Source: DAOMFB01 sp963721385 (lineage in GTDB: Bacteria > Acidobacteriota > Thermoanaerobaculia > UBA5066). From it: a stretch of 64,000 nt of DNA. A program made the position numbers and the translations under genes. Numbering within the stretch: position 1 is the first letter of the stretch; the number at the start of each line of letters is the position of its first letter. The notes beneath the pieces were generated by a model that worked only from the letters and a program-made list of their open reading frames with translations, was not told the origin of the DNA and did no database searches. Positions 1 through 7,759 of the stretch are shown piece by piece. Location: contig CAVRJB010000019.1 in NCBI GenBank assembly GCA_963721385.1, forward strand, positions 558,001 through 622,000, given 5' to 3'.

Positions 1-1236
1 GGCGGCGGCGACCGGGAGGAACCGTTTCTGGACGAGGGCGAGGAGCGTGTAAACCGCGAACGGCGTGGCCAGGAGCGCGAGGGTCGCCTTCGCTGCCGGG
101 GAGCGCGAGCGAATGCCGACGAGTGCGGCGGCGAGGCCTGCGGACGCTACGAGCAGCGCCGGAAGGGCCGCGACGAGGGCCCCGGGAGTCCTGAGAAGGG
201 GCTGGAATTCGTCGATCGTCGAGAGCCACGGGTCTCGTGAGCCGAGGAACCCGAGGCCCTTCGCGAGGGCGCCGAACGCCGCCCGCGGGACGAGCGCCGC
301 CGCGACCAGCGAGACGGCTGCCGCCCCGGCTGAAAGCCGGGCGGAGGCCCGGTCGTTCCGGTGGAGGAGGGCGCCGAAGAGCCCGGCTCCGAGCCCGCCA
401 CCGACCAGAAGGAGCGTGAACGCCGGCCCGAGCCTCCACGGGTCGGCGGGATCCGGAGCGACGCGCAGGGAAGAGAAGAAGGGGAGCGCGAGCGCCGCGA
501 GCGCGAAGCCCGCCGCGAGGCCGGGGAGGCGAGGGGCCGCCGGATCGAGGAGCGAGGCCGCGAACACCGCCGCGGCGGCGACGCCGGCCGCGAGGACGAG
601 CCCCGCGTAGAAGCCGAGGGACACGAGGACGACGGCCGCCCAGAAGAGCGCCGCCGCGAGGGCCCCGCGCGGCAAGGATTCCGCGCCCGCGCGCCGCGCC
701 GGCATTCCGGCGACGAAGAGAAGCAGGAGCGCGAAGAGGATCTCGGTCGCGTTGTGGTCGATGTCGCCGAATGCGGAACGGCGCGCGAGACAGGGCGTCG
801 CCGCGAAGAGCCAGGCCGCCGCGATGCCGGCGAGCCGGCCTCCCTCACGGCGGGCGATCGCCGCCGCGACGAGGAGCGCGAGAACGATCTCGACGACGGG
901 AACGGCGGCGGCCACGAGCAGGCCGGCCTCCGGGCGCTCCGGGGTCGACCCGCCGAGGCGGGCCGCCAGCGCCAGCGCGGCGTCGTGAAGCGGGGGCCAG
1001 AGGGCGCGGCCGCCGTCGGGGAAGTTCTCGAACGGATCGAAGACCGCGGGGAGCGCCGACCCCGTCCGGATCGCGCCGAGGACGCGGTGGGCGTGGAAGA
1101 GGGAGTCCGGGTCCTCGAATCTCCCGCCGGGCGCGGACGCCACCGTTGCATACCGGTGCCACGCGAGGAGAGCGAGAAGGAGCGACGCGAGGGCGAGGTG
1201 GACGACGTAGACCGGCCTCGAGAGGGGACGCGGCAC
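1..1236 (-). CDS. STT3/AglB-like oligosaccharyltransferase, partial (N-terminal 412 residues)
   Basis: Multi-spanning membrane protein that runs off the left edge of the window. After a first hydrophobic segment (about residues 10-27) comes an acidic motif, FEDPDSLFHAHR, then WPPLHD, and later GDIDHNATE. This order resembles the STT3/PMT-like family, where the first Asp-containing loop binds metal and lipid-linked oligosaccharide for N-glycan transfer and a second motif has the form G-x-x-DH-x-x-E. Many Leu/Ala/Val-rich segments follow. The start is a GTG with TATGAT ending 6 bases upstream. An in-frame GTG further upstream (1281-1279) would overlap thrC and is less likely. The WWD catalytic signature lies beyond the window. 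A related GT-C glycosyltransferase is the main alternative. Confidence 0.7.
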   Translation of the reverse strand, partial: MPRPLSRPVYVVHLALASLLLALLAWHRYATVASAPGGRFEDPDSLFHAHRVLGAIRTGSALPAVFDPFENFPDGGRALWPPLHDAALALAARLGGSTPERPEAGLLVAAAVPVVEIVLALLVAAAIARREGGRLAGIAAAWLFAATPCLARRSAFGDIDHNATEILFALLLLFVAGMPARRAGAESLPRGALAAALFWAAVVLVSLGFYAGLVLAAGVAAAAVFAASLLDPAAPRLPGLAAGFALAALALPFFSSLRVAPDPADPWRLGPAFTLLLVGGGLGAGLFGALLHRNDRASARLSAGAAAVSLVAAALVPRAAFGALAKGLGFLGSRDPWLSTIDEFQPLLRTPGALVAALPALLVASAGLAAALVGIRSRSPAAKATLALLATPFAVYTLLALVQKRFLPVAAA

Positions 1237-1242
1237 GCGCGG

Positions 1243-1260
1243 ATCATAGAGGGAGAGAAT
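1243..1260. promoter_or_regulatory. Back-to-back -10 elements for the STT3-like gene (-) and thrC (+)
   Basis: On the minus strand TATGAT (1248-1243) ends 6 bases before the GTG of the STT3-like gene. On the plus strand GAGAAT (1255-1260) ends 6 bases before the ATG of thrC. Both genes would give leaderless transcripts from a 30-base divergent intergenic region. No clear -35 box is visible for either. Inferred from spacing only. Confidence 0.5.
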
Positions 1261-1266
1261 CGGGCC

Positions 1267-2426
1267 ATGCCCTACTCCCACCTGACGCACCTCTCCTGCA
1301 CCAAGTGCGGCATGACGTACGACGTCGGACAGCTCCTGAACGTCTGCACGGAACAGGGCTGCGCGGGCTCGCTCTGGGCGGAGTACGGCGTGCCGCGCCT
1401 CTCGAAGGGGGACGTCTCCGGACGGGACCGGACGATCTGGCGCTGGCACGAAATGATGCCGGCCCGGATGCCCGAGGACATCGTGACGCTCGGCGAGGGA
1501 GGGACGCCGCTCCTCCACGCGAAGCGCCTCGGGGCGCGCCTCTCGATGCCGCGCGTCTACGTGAAGGAGGAGGCCGGCAATCCGACAGGCTCCTTCAAGG
1601 CGCGCGGCCTCGCCGCCGCCGTGACGATGGCGAAGGCGCTCGGCGCGAAGAGCCATCGCGCTTCCGACCGCGGGGAACGCGGGGGGCGCGGCGGCCGCAT
1701 ACGCCGCGAAGGCGGGACTGCCGTGCCACGTTTTCATGCCCGCAGACACGCCGAAGATCTTCCGGATCGAGTGCGAGGCCTACGGAGCGCGCGTCACGCT
1801 GGTGGACGGGCTCATCGACGACTGCGGCCGGATCGTCGGCGAGCGGAAGCAGGCGGAAGGGTGGTTCGACGTCTCCACGCTGAAGGAGCCGTACCGCGTC
1901 GAGGGGAAGAAGACGATGGGATACGAGCTGGCCGAGCAGAACGCCTGGACGCTCCCCGACGTCGTCGTCTACCCGACGGGCGGCGGCACCGGACTCATCG
2001 GGATGTGGAAGGCGTTCGACGAGATGGAGAAGCTCGGCTGGGTCGTCTCGAAGCGCCCGCGGATGGTCTCGGTTCAGGCCGAGGGGTGCGCGCCGATCCC
2101 GCTCGCCTTCGCCGCGGGGAAGGACGTCTCCGTGAGGTTCGAGAGAGGCGCAGACGTACGCCTCCGGCCTCCGCGTCCCGAAGGCCTACGCCGACTACCT
2201 GATCCTGAAGATCCTCCGCGCCTCGAACGGGGAGGCCGTGTCCGTCACCGACGACGAGATGCGCCGCGGCGTCCTCGAGTTGGCGTCGAGCGAGGGCCTC
2301 TACGCCGCTCCCGAAGGCGGCGCCGCCTGGATCGCCGTCGAGAAGCTCCTCAAGGCCGGAAAGCTCGACCGCGGAGAGCGCGTCGTCGTCTTCGACACGG
2401 GGACCGGCTACAAGTACGTGGAGTAG
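1267..2426 (+). CDS. thrC: Threonine synthase, interrupted by two +1 frameshifts
   Basis: PLP enzyme that converts O-phosphohomoserine to threonine. The N-terminus has a zinc-ribbon-like LSCTKCGMTYD segment. SFKARG at about residue 108 carries the PLP lysine, and PTAGNAGGA and PTGGGTGLIG form the phosphate-binding loops. The reading frame is broken twice: near 1651-1655 (between GAKS and IALPTAGNAG) and near 2141-2146 (between RFE and EAQTYASGLRVP). Dropping one base at each site gives an intact protein of 385 residues, normal for the long threonine synthase form. Conservation is strong on both sides of each break, so sequence error is more likely than decay. The ATG lies 6 bases after GAGAAT. 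No other thr genes are adjacent. Confidence 0.9.
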
Positions 2427-2439
2427 GCGACAGCCGACG

Positions 2440-2583
2440 TCAGGGCCGATCCAGCTCGAGCCTCTCGGCGTCCAACAGATCCTGCGGCCTGCCCGTGGCT
2501 CTCTTGTTGCGATTCAGGTCCTTCAGGAACTCAGCCCCGGCAGCGGAGAGTTCGGACAACATCTCGACGAACGCGGGGTTCAT
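2440..2583 (-). pseudogene. Nucleotidyltransferase-like gene reduced to its two ends by an in-frame internal deletion
   Basis: A 47-codon frame starting MNPAFVEML and ending in RNKRATGRPQDLLDAE. From memory of the family, these are the N-terminus and the C-terminus of a widespread small nucleotidyltransferase-like protein of roughly 150 residues, which begins MNPxF and ends in a LIRNKRATGRxxDL segment. The central part, which should hold the VVGAYA-type Gly-rich loop and the catalytic acidic residues, is missing; AEFL runs directly into KDLNRNKR. The frame is intact, so a clean in-frame deletion is inferred. It overlaps the 71-residue gene upstream by 53 bases, as the two usually sit together. 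Probably inactive. Confidence 0.6.
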
Positions 2584-2746
2584 CGAGGCGTCCCTCCTTG
2601 AATGCCCAGGCGTTGAGCGTCAGGGGCCAGACGAGCTGGAGCCGCTGAGACGGCGTCAATGCGGCGATCGACGGTTCATCCTGAGGCTCTTCTCCGAGCC
2701 GAATCTTCCTGACTGGCCAGGCGGCCCGCTCGTTCAGCGTCGACAC
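2531..2746 (-). CDS. Small conserved hypothetical protein, partner of the deleted nucleotidyltransferase
   Basis: A 71-residue protein with a conserved-looking core (SQRLQLVWPLTLNAWAF). Small proteins with a similar VWPLTxxAW core are, as I recall, commonly encoded just before MNPxF-type nucleotidyltransferases in Acidobacteria and related phyla. This matches the arrangement here, where the downstream partner survives only as a remnant. The start is GTG, with TAGACT ending exactly 6 bases upstream, a spacing shared by many genes in this window; that supports the frame being real. Function is unknown. A toxin-antitoxin-like role is possible but not shown. Confidence 0.6.
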   Translation of the reverse strand: MSTLNERAAWPVRKIRLGEEPQDEPSIAALTPSQRLQLVWPLTLNAWAFKEGRLDEPRVRRDVVRTLRCRG

Positions 2747-2752
2747 GAAGGC

Positions 2753-2758
2753 AGTCTA
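2753..2758 (-). promoter_or_regulatory. -10 element TAGACT, leaderless start of the 71-residue gene
   Basis: TAGACT on the minus strand ends 6 bases before the GTG at 2746. Same hexamer and same spacing as at 4522, 18057 and 38587. Confidence 0.5.
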
Positions 2759-2769
2759 CGCCCGAGAAC

Positions 2770-3183
2770 TCAGCGCCCCCGCGCCTTGTTCAGGAGGTCG
2801 TAGATCTGCTCCTGCCGCTGCGCGGCGGCGGTGGCGCCCCCCTGGCCCTTCGCCGCCGAGGAGAATTCCGAGAGCGAGTCGCGCATCAGACCGAGAGCCC
2901 TTGAGACCTCGGGGGAGCTCCCGCAGGCCCCTTCGGCCGTCGAGATCGCCGACCGGGCGTCACCCTCCACCCGGCTCCACTCGTTCGCGTCGACAGGGGG
3001 CCGGGAGGCGACCGCCGACGCGGCCACGAGGCCCGAGTTCGCGATGTCGGCCAGCCGGACGCACTCGTACAAAGGGCTGGACGGCGGGGGGAGGGCCGAT
3101 GGAGACGTCGAGGGCGATTCCTTGCGGAAGCCGAAGTACCAGACCCCGATGCCGAAGAGGGCGAGAAGGAGGAGGCGCTTCAT
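2770..3183 (-). CDS. Hypothetical protein with N-terminal membrane anchor
   Basis: A 137-residue protein. It has a hydrophobic N-terminus after two basic residues (MKRLLLLALFGIGVWYFGF), then a Ser/Pro-rich linker and a helical, soluble C-terminal part with two Cys residues (YECVRLAD and GACGSSP), perhaps a disulfide pair. The short charged segment after the hydrophobic stretch suggests an uncleaved anchor with the rest outside the membrane. I do not recognise the family. CAGGAT ends 8 bases before the ATG and may be a -10 element. It is divergent from the DUF4097 gene, 122 bases apart. Confidence 0.6.
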   Translation of the reverse strand: MKRLLLLALFGIGVWYFGFRKESPSTSPSALPPPSSPLYECVRLADIANSGLVAASAVASRPPVDANEWSRVEGDARSAISTAEGACGSSPEVSRALGLMRDSLSEFSSAAKGQGGATAAAQRQEQIYDLLNKARGR

Positions 3184-3305
3184 GGGGGTCCATCCTGCTC
3201 CCGGGGGACCGTGGATGGCAAACCGCGGCGGGAAACGGAACCTCCGGGTGCGGTTTCGCGTACTGGAGAGAGACCCGGTCCGATCGCCCGAGGGAGGCCC
3301 GCACC

Positions 3306-4499
3306 ATGAAGACGACCCCGCTCACCCGGACGCTCCTCATCCTCCTCGCCGCCGCGATCCTTCTCCTGCCGTTCCTGGCGGCTGCCGAGCCGGCGACGAA
3401 GGAGATCCGGAAGGAATGGCCGGCTCGCGCTGGCCTCGTCGTCCAGCTCGAGAATCTCGCCGGGAAGGTGACGCTCGAGGGAACGGCGGGGGGCGTTGTG
3501 GAGCTGGTCGCGACGCTCCATGCCGAGAAGGAGGCCGACCTCGACCTCCTGTCGATCGAGACGTCCGGGAGCGGGGATCGGATCGAGGTCGCAGCGCTCT
3601 ACCCGGTCGAGAAATACGACGTCTTCCGGTACCGGGACGGAGACGACTCCCTGATCTTCGGGATGAGCTCCACGAGCACCACGTACCGCGGGCGCCGGGT
3701 CAAGGTCGTCTCGGGAGCGCTGTCGAGCGGCGTGGGCCTCTGGGTCGACTTCCGGCTCCGGCTCCCGTCCGGGACGGGCGCGGACGTCCGGAACGAGGTC
3801 GGGCGGATCGCCGCGACGAACGTGAACGGCCCGCTCAAGGCGAAGACGGGTGCCGGGAGCGTGAAGATCGACGCGGGAGACGGCTCGACGTCGGCGAAGT
3901 CCGGGAGCGGCGATGTGATGGTGGCGCACCGGAAGGGAGCCGTCGAGGCCTCCACGGGCTCGGGGAGCGTGACACTTGCGGAGGTCAGCGGGGACGTCGC
4001 GGTCAGCACGGGCTCCGGCGACGTCGAGCTGGAAGGGGTGACCGGCTCCATCAAGGCCCACACCGGCTCGGGGAGCGTCGTCCTGAAGCGCGTCGAAGGG
4101 GCGACCGTGCAGGCCCACACGGGCTCCGGCTCGGTCGACCTCAGGAACGTGAAGGGGACGCTCGAGGCGGGCACCGGCTCGGGAAGCATCCACGGCGAGG
4201 CGATGACCGTGACCGGACCCCTCGTCCTCGACACTGGCAGCGGCGACATCCGCCTGGCGGGAGACTTCGCGGGGCTCACGGACGCCAAGGTCGGCACCTC
4301 GAGCGGCGATGTCACGTTCCGGATGGAGAAGACGCCCGGAATGAGCCTCTCGTGTCGAACGTCGTCCGGTGACATCGACGTCGACGTGGCAGGGACGAAG
4401 GTGAAGACGGAGCGGAAGCTGGAGGTCGCGGTGGCTGGCGGCGGCGCCCCGGTGAGGGTCCGGACGTCGAGCGGCAACATCCGGATCGAGGGGCGGTAG
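3306..4499 (+). CDS. DUF4097 family beta-strand repeat protein, exported
   Basis: A 397-residue protein with a signal peptide (hydrophobic LILLAAAILLLPFLAAA). The C-terminal two thirds is a series of short repeats built on TGSGSV / SGSGDV / TSSGDI, spaced about 20 residues apart. This is typical of DUF4097 (putative adhesin), predicted to form a right-handed beta-helix. The N-terminal part (about residues 30-160) is less regular. The role of the family is unsettled; it is often linked to the cell envelope. A purine-rich GAGGGAGG lies 8 bases before the ATG as ribosome binding site. The upstream frame is open for a further 400 bases, but that stretch is an antisense shadow of the neighbouring gene. 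Confidence 0.85.
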   Translation: MKTTPLTRTLLILLAAAILLLPFLAAAEPATKEIRKEWPARAGLVVQLENLAGKVTLEGTAGGVVELVATLHAEKEADLDLLSIETSGSGDRIEVAALYPVEKYDVFRYRDGDDSLIFGMSSTSTTYRGRRVKVVSGALSSGVGLWVDFRLRLPSGTGADVRNEVGRIAATNVNGPLKAKTGAGSVKIDAGDGSTSAKSGSGDVMVAHRKGAVEASTGSGSVTLAEVSGDVAVSTGSGDVELEGVTGSIKAHTGSGSVVLKRVEGATVQAHTGSGSVDLRNVKGTLEAGTGSGSIHGEAMTVTGPLVLDTGSGDIRLAGDFAGLTDAKVGTSSGDVTFRMEKTPGMSLSCRTSSGDIDVDVAGTKVKTERKLEVAVAGGGAPVRVRTSSGNIRIEGR

Positions 4500-4521
4500 G
4501 CCGGCGCGGCGGGCGGCCCGG

Positions 4522-4527
4522 TAGACT
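4522..4527 (+). promoter_or_regulatory. -10 element TAGACT, leaderless start of the hydrolase-like gene
   Basis: TAGACT ends 6 bases before the GTG at 4534 and no Shine-Dalgarno sequence can fit between them. The transcription start would fall at or next to the start codon. Confidence 0.55.
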
Positions 4528-4533
4528 CTGGGC

Positions 4534-5436
4534 GTGCCTGACGCCCAGCGGACGTTCGTGGAAGAGGTGGTCTTCACCGACAGCGAGGACCGCCTGGCGC
4601 TGCACGGCCTCTTGTTCCGGCCCGAATCTCCGACGGCCAATCTCCCGATCCTCTGGATCCACGGCCTCTTCGCGAACTTCTACGAGAACGAGTACGTCGC
4701 CCTCGGACGCGAGATGGCGGGGCGCGGCTACACGTTTCTCTCGGCCAACACCCGCGGCCACGATTTCGGCGCCGCGCTCCGCTCGCCCGACGGCCGCAGC
4801 GCGACCGGCGGGAGCGCGTGGGAGCACCTGTCGGAGTCGCCGCGCGACCTCGCGGGGTGGATGGACTTCCTCTTCGCCTCCGGCTTCCGCAGGGTCGTCC
4901 TCGCGGGGCACGGTCTCGGGGCGCGGAAGGCCGCCTACTACCTGGCGGAGCGGCTGGACCCGCGGGTCGTGGGGCTCGTGGCGGCGTCGCCGATCGTCCT
5001 CAAGCATCCGGGCGGCGCGCAGACGGAAGAGGACCGGACACTTCTGACCTCGGCGCGGGCGATGGCCTCGACGGGCCGGGGGCACGACCTTCTCCCCTGG
5101 CCCCAGGAGGGGTGCAGCATGTCGGCGGCGACTCACGTCGACCACGAGGACCCGGATGCTCCCTTCTCGAATCTCTTCGCCCTGACGGGGCACAGCCGGA
5201 CGTCGCCTCTCGCGGCGAACATCAAGATTCCGATCCTCGCTTTCTTCGGTTCGGGGGAGCGCTCCTCCGACGGGCGCGACCGGGCGGGGGAGCTCGGGCT
5301 CCTCCGGCACAGCGCCCGCTCGTCCCCGAACGTCACGATCACGCTGATTCGCGGCGCCGACTACCGCTACACCGGAAAGATCAACGCGGTGGCCGACGTC
5401 CTCGCGAAGTTCGTGATGAGCCTGCCGTCCGCCTGA
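4534..5436 (+). CDS. Alpha/beta hydrolase fold protein lacking catalytic Ser and His
   Basis: A 300-residue alpha/beta hydrolase-fold protein without a signal peptide. The oxyanion region (LWIHGLFANF), a following SANTRGHDFG loop and the nucleophile elbow (about residue 127) are recognisable. The elbow reads GHGLG where an active enzyme has GHSxG, and the C-terminal motif reads GADYRYTG where relatives usually have GADHxYxG. So both the Ser nucleophile and the catalytic His appear replaced (Gly, Tyr). Likely a pseudoenzyme or binding protein. The GMC oxidoreductase follows 31 bases downstream, and similar hydrolase and cholesterol-oxidase-like modules are found together or fused in other bacteria, so a shared role is plausible. 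The start is GTG with TAGACT 6 bases before it. Confidence 0.75.
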   Translation: MPDAQRTFVEEVVFTDSEDRLALHGLLFRPESPTANLPILWIHGLFANFYENEYVALGREMAGRGYTFLSANTRGHDFGAALRSPDGRSATGGSAWEHLSESPRDLAGWMDFLFASGFRRVVLAGHGLGARKAAYYLAERLDPRVVGLVAASPIVLKHPGGAQTEEDRTLLTSARAMASTGRGHDLLPWPQEGCSMSAATHVDHEDPDAPFSNLFALTGHSRTSPLAANIKIPILAFFGSGERSSDGRDRAGELGLLRHSARSSPNVTITLIRGADYRYTGKINAVADVLAKFVMSLPSA

Positions 5437-5452
5437 GGCGCGGCGCCTTCGA

Positions 5453-5458
5453 TAGACT
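5453..5458 (+). promoter_or_regulatory. -10 element TAGACT before the GMC oxidoreductase
   Basis: TAGACT ends 9 bases before the ATG at 5468, which would leave almost no 5' leader. It lies between the hydrolase-like gene and the oxidoreductase, so the latter may have its own promoter. Confidence 0.45.
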
Positions 5459-5467
5459 CCGGGCGGC

Positions 5468-7105
5468 ATGACGGACGAGTGGGACTTTATCGTCGTCGGC
5501 TCCGGATTCGGCGGGAGCGTGAGCGCGCTGCGTCTCGTCGAGAAGGGGTACCGCGTCCTCGTCCTCGAGAAGGGGAAGCGCTTCACCCCCGAGGAGTACC
5601 CGAAGACGAACTGGAACCTCCGGAAGTACTTCTGGCTGCCGTCGCTCGGCTTCCGGGGGCTGTTCAAGATGACGTTTCTGCCGCACGTGACGGCGCTCTC
5701 GGGAGTCGGCGTGGGCGGCGGCTCGCTCGTCTACGCGAATACGCTCCCGGTCCCGGACGACAGTTTCTTCTCGTCCCCGTCGTGGGGGCGGCTCGCCGAC
5801 TGGAAGCGCGAGCTGGCGCCGCATTACGACGTCGCGCACCGGATGCTCGGGACGACGCGCGTCCCCTTCACGACGACGCCCGACGAGGTGCTCCGCGACG
5901 TCGGGAAGGAGATTGGTCGAGGCGAGTCATGGCATTCCACCGACGTGGCTGTCTACTTCGGCACGCCGCAGGTGACCGTCCCCGACCCGTTCTTCGGCGG
6001 AGAAGGGCCGGAGCGGACCGGCTGCCATTCCTGCGGCGGCTGCATGATCGGCTGCCGACACGGGGCGAAGAACACGCTCGACAAGAACTACCTGTGGCTC
6101 GCGGAGCGCCGCGGCCTCTCGATCGAGGCCGACACCGAGGCCACCTGGGTCAGGCCGCTCCCCGGCGGCGGCTACGAAGTGACGGCGCGGACCGGCCGCT
6201 CGCCGTTCCCGTTCCTCCGGAAGGAGCGGACCTTTGCCGCGCGGAACGTCGTCTTCTCGGGTGGGGTCCTCGGGACCGTGGAGCTCCTCCTCCGGCTCAA
6301 GGAGAGCCCGGACGGCCTGCCGAGGGTCTCTGAGAAGCTCGGAGACTTCGTCCGGACGAACTCCGAGGTGCTGATGGGCGTCGTGAGCGACCGCGACGAA
6401 GACCTGTCGAAAGGGATCGCGATCGGCTCGATCCTGAAGACCGACGACCACTCGCACCTCGAGCCGGTGCGATACCCGGCGGGCTCGGGCTTCTTCCGGC
6501 TCCTCGCCATGCCGCACGCGCCGGGCGAAACGATCGGCCAGCGCTTCGCGCACGCGCTCGGCATGCTCCTCCGCCACCCGCTGAAGACGCTGAAGGCGTG
6601 GGTGACGCCCGACTGGGCGAAGCACACGATGATCCTCCTCTACATGCGGACGGTGGAGGGGACGCTCCGGATGAAGCTCGGACGCGGCGTCCGCACCGGC
6701 TTCCGCCGCGGGGTCACGACCGGAGTGGGGACGGGGCCGCAGGCGAAGGCGTGGGTCCCCGAAGCCACGGAGCTGGCCCGGAAGGTCGAGAACCGGCTCG
6801 GCGGCTTCACGCAGAGCCTCCTGACCGAGACGCTTCTCGGAATCCCGACGACGGCGCACATCCTCGGCGGCTGCTGCATGGGCGACTCGCCGAAGAGCGG
6901 CGTCATCGACCACCGACACCGCGTCTTCGGGTACGACGGCCTCTATGTCATCGACGGCTCGGCGATGTCGGCGAATCCCGGCGTCAACCCGTCGCTGACG
7001 ATCACGGCGCTCGCCGAGCGGGCGATGACCTTCGTCCCTCCGAAGGACGGGGCAGCGCTTCCCAAGCCGGCCCCGGTCCCCGACGCCGTGGCCCCGGCGG
7101 CCTGA
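5468..7105 (+). CDS. GMC-family oxidoreductase, cholesterol oxidase-like
   Basis: FAD-dependent oxidoreductase of 545 residues. GSGFGGSVSALRL at the N-terminus is the ADP-binding fold, followed by GVGVGGGSLVYAN, a typical second FAD-contact motif. The C-terminus has AHILGGC (catalytic His, about residue 463) and the NPGVNPSLTITALAER motif with the conserved Asn, as in cholesterol oxidases. A cluster of five cysteines, CHSCGGCMIGC (about residues 186-197), is found in a bacterial subgroup of this family; whether it binds metal is unknown. Substrate is likely a sterol-like or other hydrophobic alcohol, by inference from the family. It lies just downstream of a degenerate alpha/beta hydrolase. 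The frame is complete with an ATG start. Confidence 0.85.
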   Translation: MTDEWDFIVVGSGFGGSVSALRLVEKGYRVLVLEKGKRFTPEEYPKTNWNLRKYFWLPSLGFRGLFKMTFLPHVTALSGVGVGGGSLVYANTLPVPDDSFFSSPSWGRLADWKRELAPHYDVAHRMLGTTRVPFTTTPDEVLRDVGKEIGRGESWHSTDVAVYFGTPQVTVPDPFFGGEGPERTGCHSCGGCMIGCRHGAKNTLDKNYLWLAERRGLSIEADTEATWVRPLPGGGYEVTARTGRSPFPFLRKERTFAARNVVFSGGVLGTVELLLRLKESPDGLPRVSEKLGDFVRTNSEVLMGVVSDRDEDLSKGIAIGSILKTDDHSHLEPVRYPAGSGFFRLLAMPHAPGETIGQRFAHALGMLLRHPLKTLKAWVTPDWAKHTMILLYMRTVEGTLRMKLGRGVRTGFRRGVTTGVGTGPQAKAWVPEATELARKVENRLGGFTQSLLTETLLGIPTTAHILGGCCMGDSPKSGVIDHRHRVFGYDGLYVIDGSAMSANPGVNPSLTITALAERAMTFVPPKDGAALPKPAPVPDAVAPAA

Positions 7106-7134
7106 CGGCCGCCCCTGACGGCCGCCCCTGACGG
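7101..7134 (+). repeat. Tandem 13-bp repeat across the stop codon of the GMC gene
   Basis: The unit CCTGACGGCCGCC occurs twice in full and once in part. The first copy contains the TGA stop of the GMC oxidoreductase. It looks like a slippage-type duplication. No function is evident. Confidence 0.8.
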
Positions 7135-7260
7135 ACATCCCTTCCGGAAAGTGCCGGGCGACATGACCGCCGTCATACCGGCCCCGCCCGGGGCCTGCTA
7201 CACGGATCGGAACAATCGGCGCAATCGTCGCATCGGACTCGGATCCGGGAAGGAGTATTG

Positions 7261-7740
7261 ATGAAAAAGTGGTTCACCCCCCTCGCCCTCGTCGCCGCCG
7301 GCGTTCTTCTCGCCGCCTCTGCTAATGCGCAGCAGAAGGATCTCGTCGAGACCGCCGTCGCGGCCGGGAGCTTCAAGACCCTGGCGAAGCTCCTCACCGA
7401 GGCCAACCTCATCGGCGTCATGAAGAGCCCGGGGCCCTTCACGGTCTTCGCGCCGACCGACGAAGCCTTTGCCAAGGTGCCGAAGGAGACCCTCGACGCC
7501 CTCGCGAAGGACAAGGCGAAGCTGGCCAAGGTGCTCCAGTACCACGTCCTGACCTCGCGCTGGACGACCGACGACCTGAAGCTGGTCAAGAAGGCCGGCA
7601 CGGCGGAGGGTCAGTCGGTCACCATCGCCGTCAGCGGCAATACGATCACGATCAACGACGCGAAGATCATCCAGCCCAACGTCGGCGCCTCGAACGGCGT
7701 CATCCACGTGATCGACGCGGTACTGATGCCGCCGAAGTAG
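7261..7740 (+). CDS. Secreted fasciclin (FAS1) domain protein
   Basis: A 159-residue protein with a clear signal peptide (KKWFTPLALVAAGVLLAASANA, cleavage after ANA) and one FAS1 domain. GPFTVFAPTDEAFAKVP and the C-terminal NGVIHVIDAVLMP are the two conserved FAS1 boxes (H1 and H2), and VLQYHV is the central YH motif. FAS1 proteins act in cell adhesion or matrix binding; ligand unknown here. A strong Shine-Dalgarno AAGGAG sits about 6 bases before ATG 7261, so the upstream TTG is not needed. It appears to be a single-gene transcription unit. Confidence 0.92.
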   Translation: MKKWFTPLALVAAGVLLAASANAQQKDLVETAVAAGSFKTLAKLLTEANLIGVMKSPGPFTVFAPTDEAFAKVPKETLDALAKDKAKLAKVLQYHVLTSRWTTDDLKLVKKAGTAEGQSVTIAVSGNTITINDAKIIQPNVGASNGVIHVIDAVLMPPK

Positions 7741-7759
7741 GCGGACGACGAGCCGGGGC

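Noticed and set aside
147..1268. 373-residue minus-strand frame with an ATG
   Set aside because: Arg/Ser-rich translation with no hydrophobic pattern; it is a shifted shadow of the STT3-like gene, whose frame carries conserved motifs and starts at GTG 1236.
3180..4640. 486-residue minus-strand frame
   Set aside because: Antisense to the DUF4097 gene; composition is typical of a high-G+C shadow frame.
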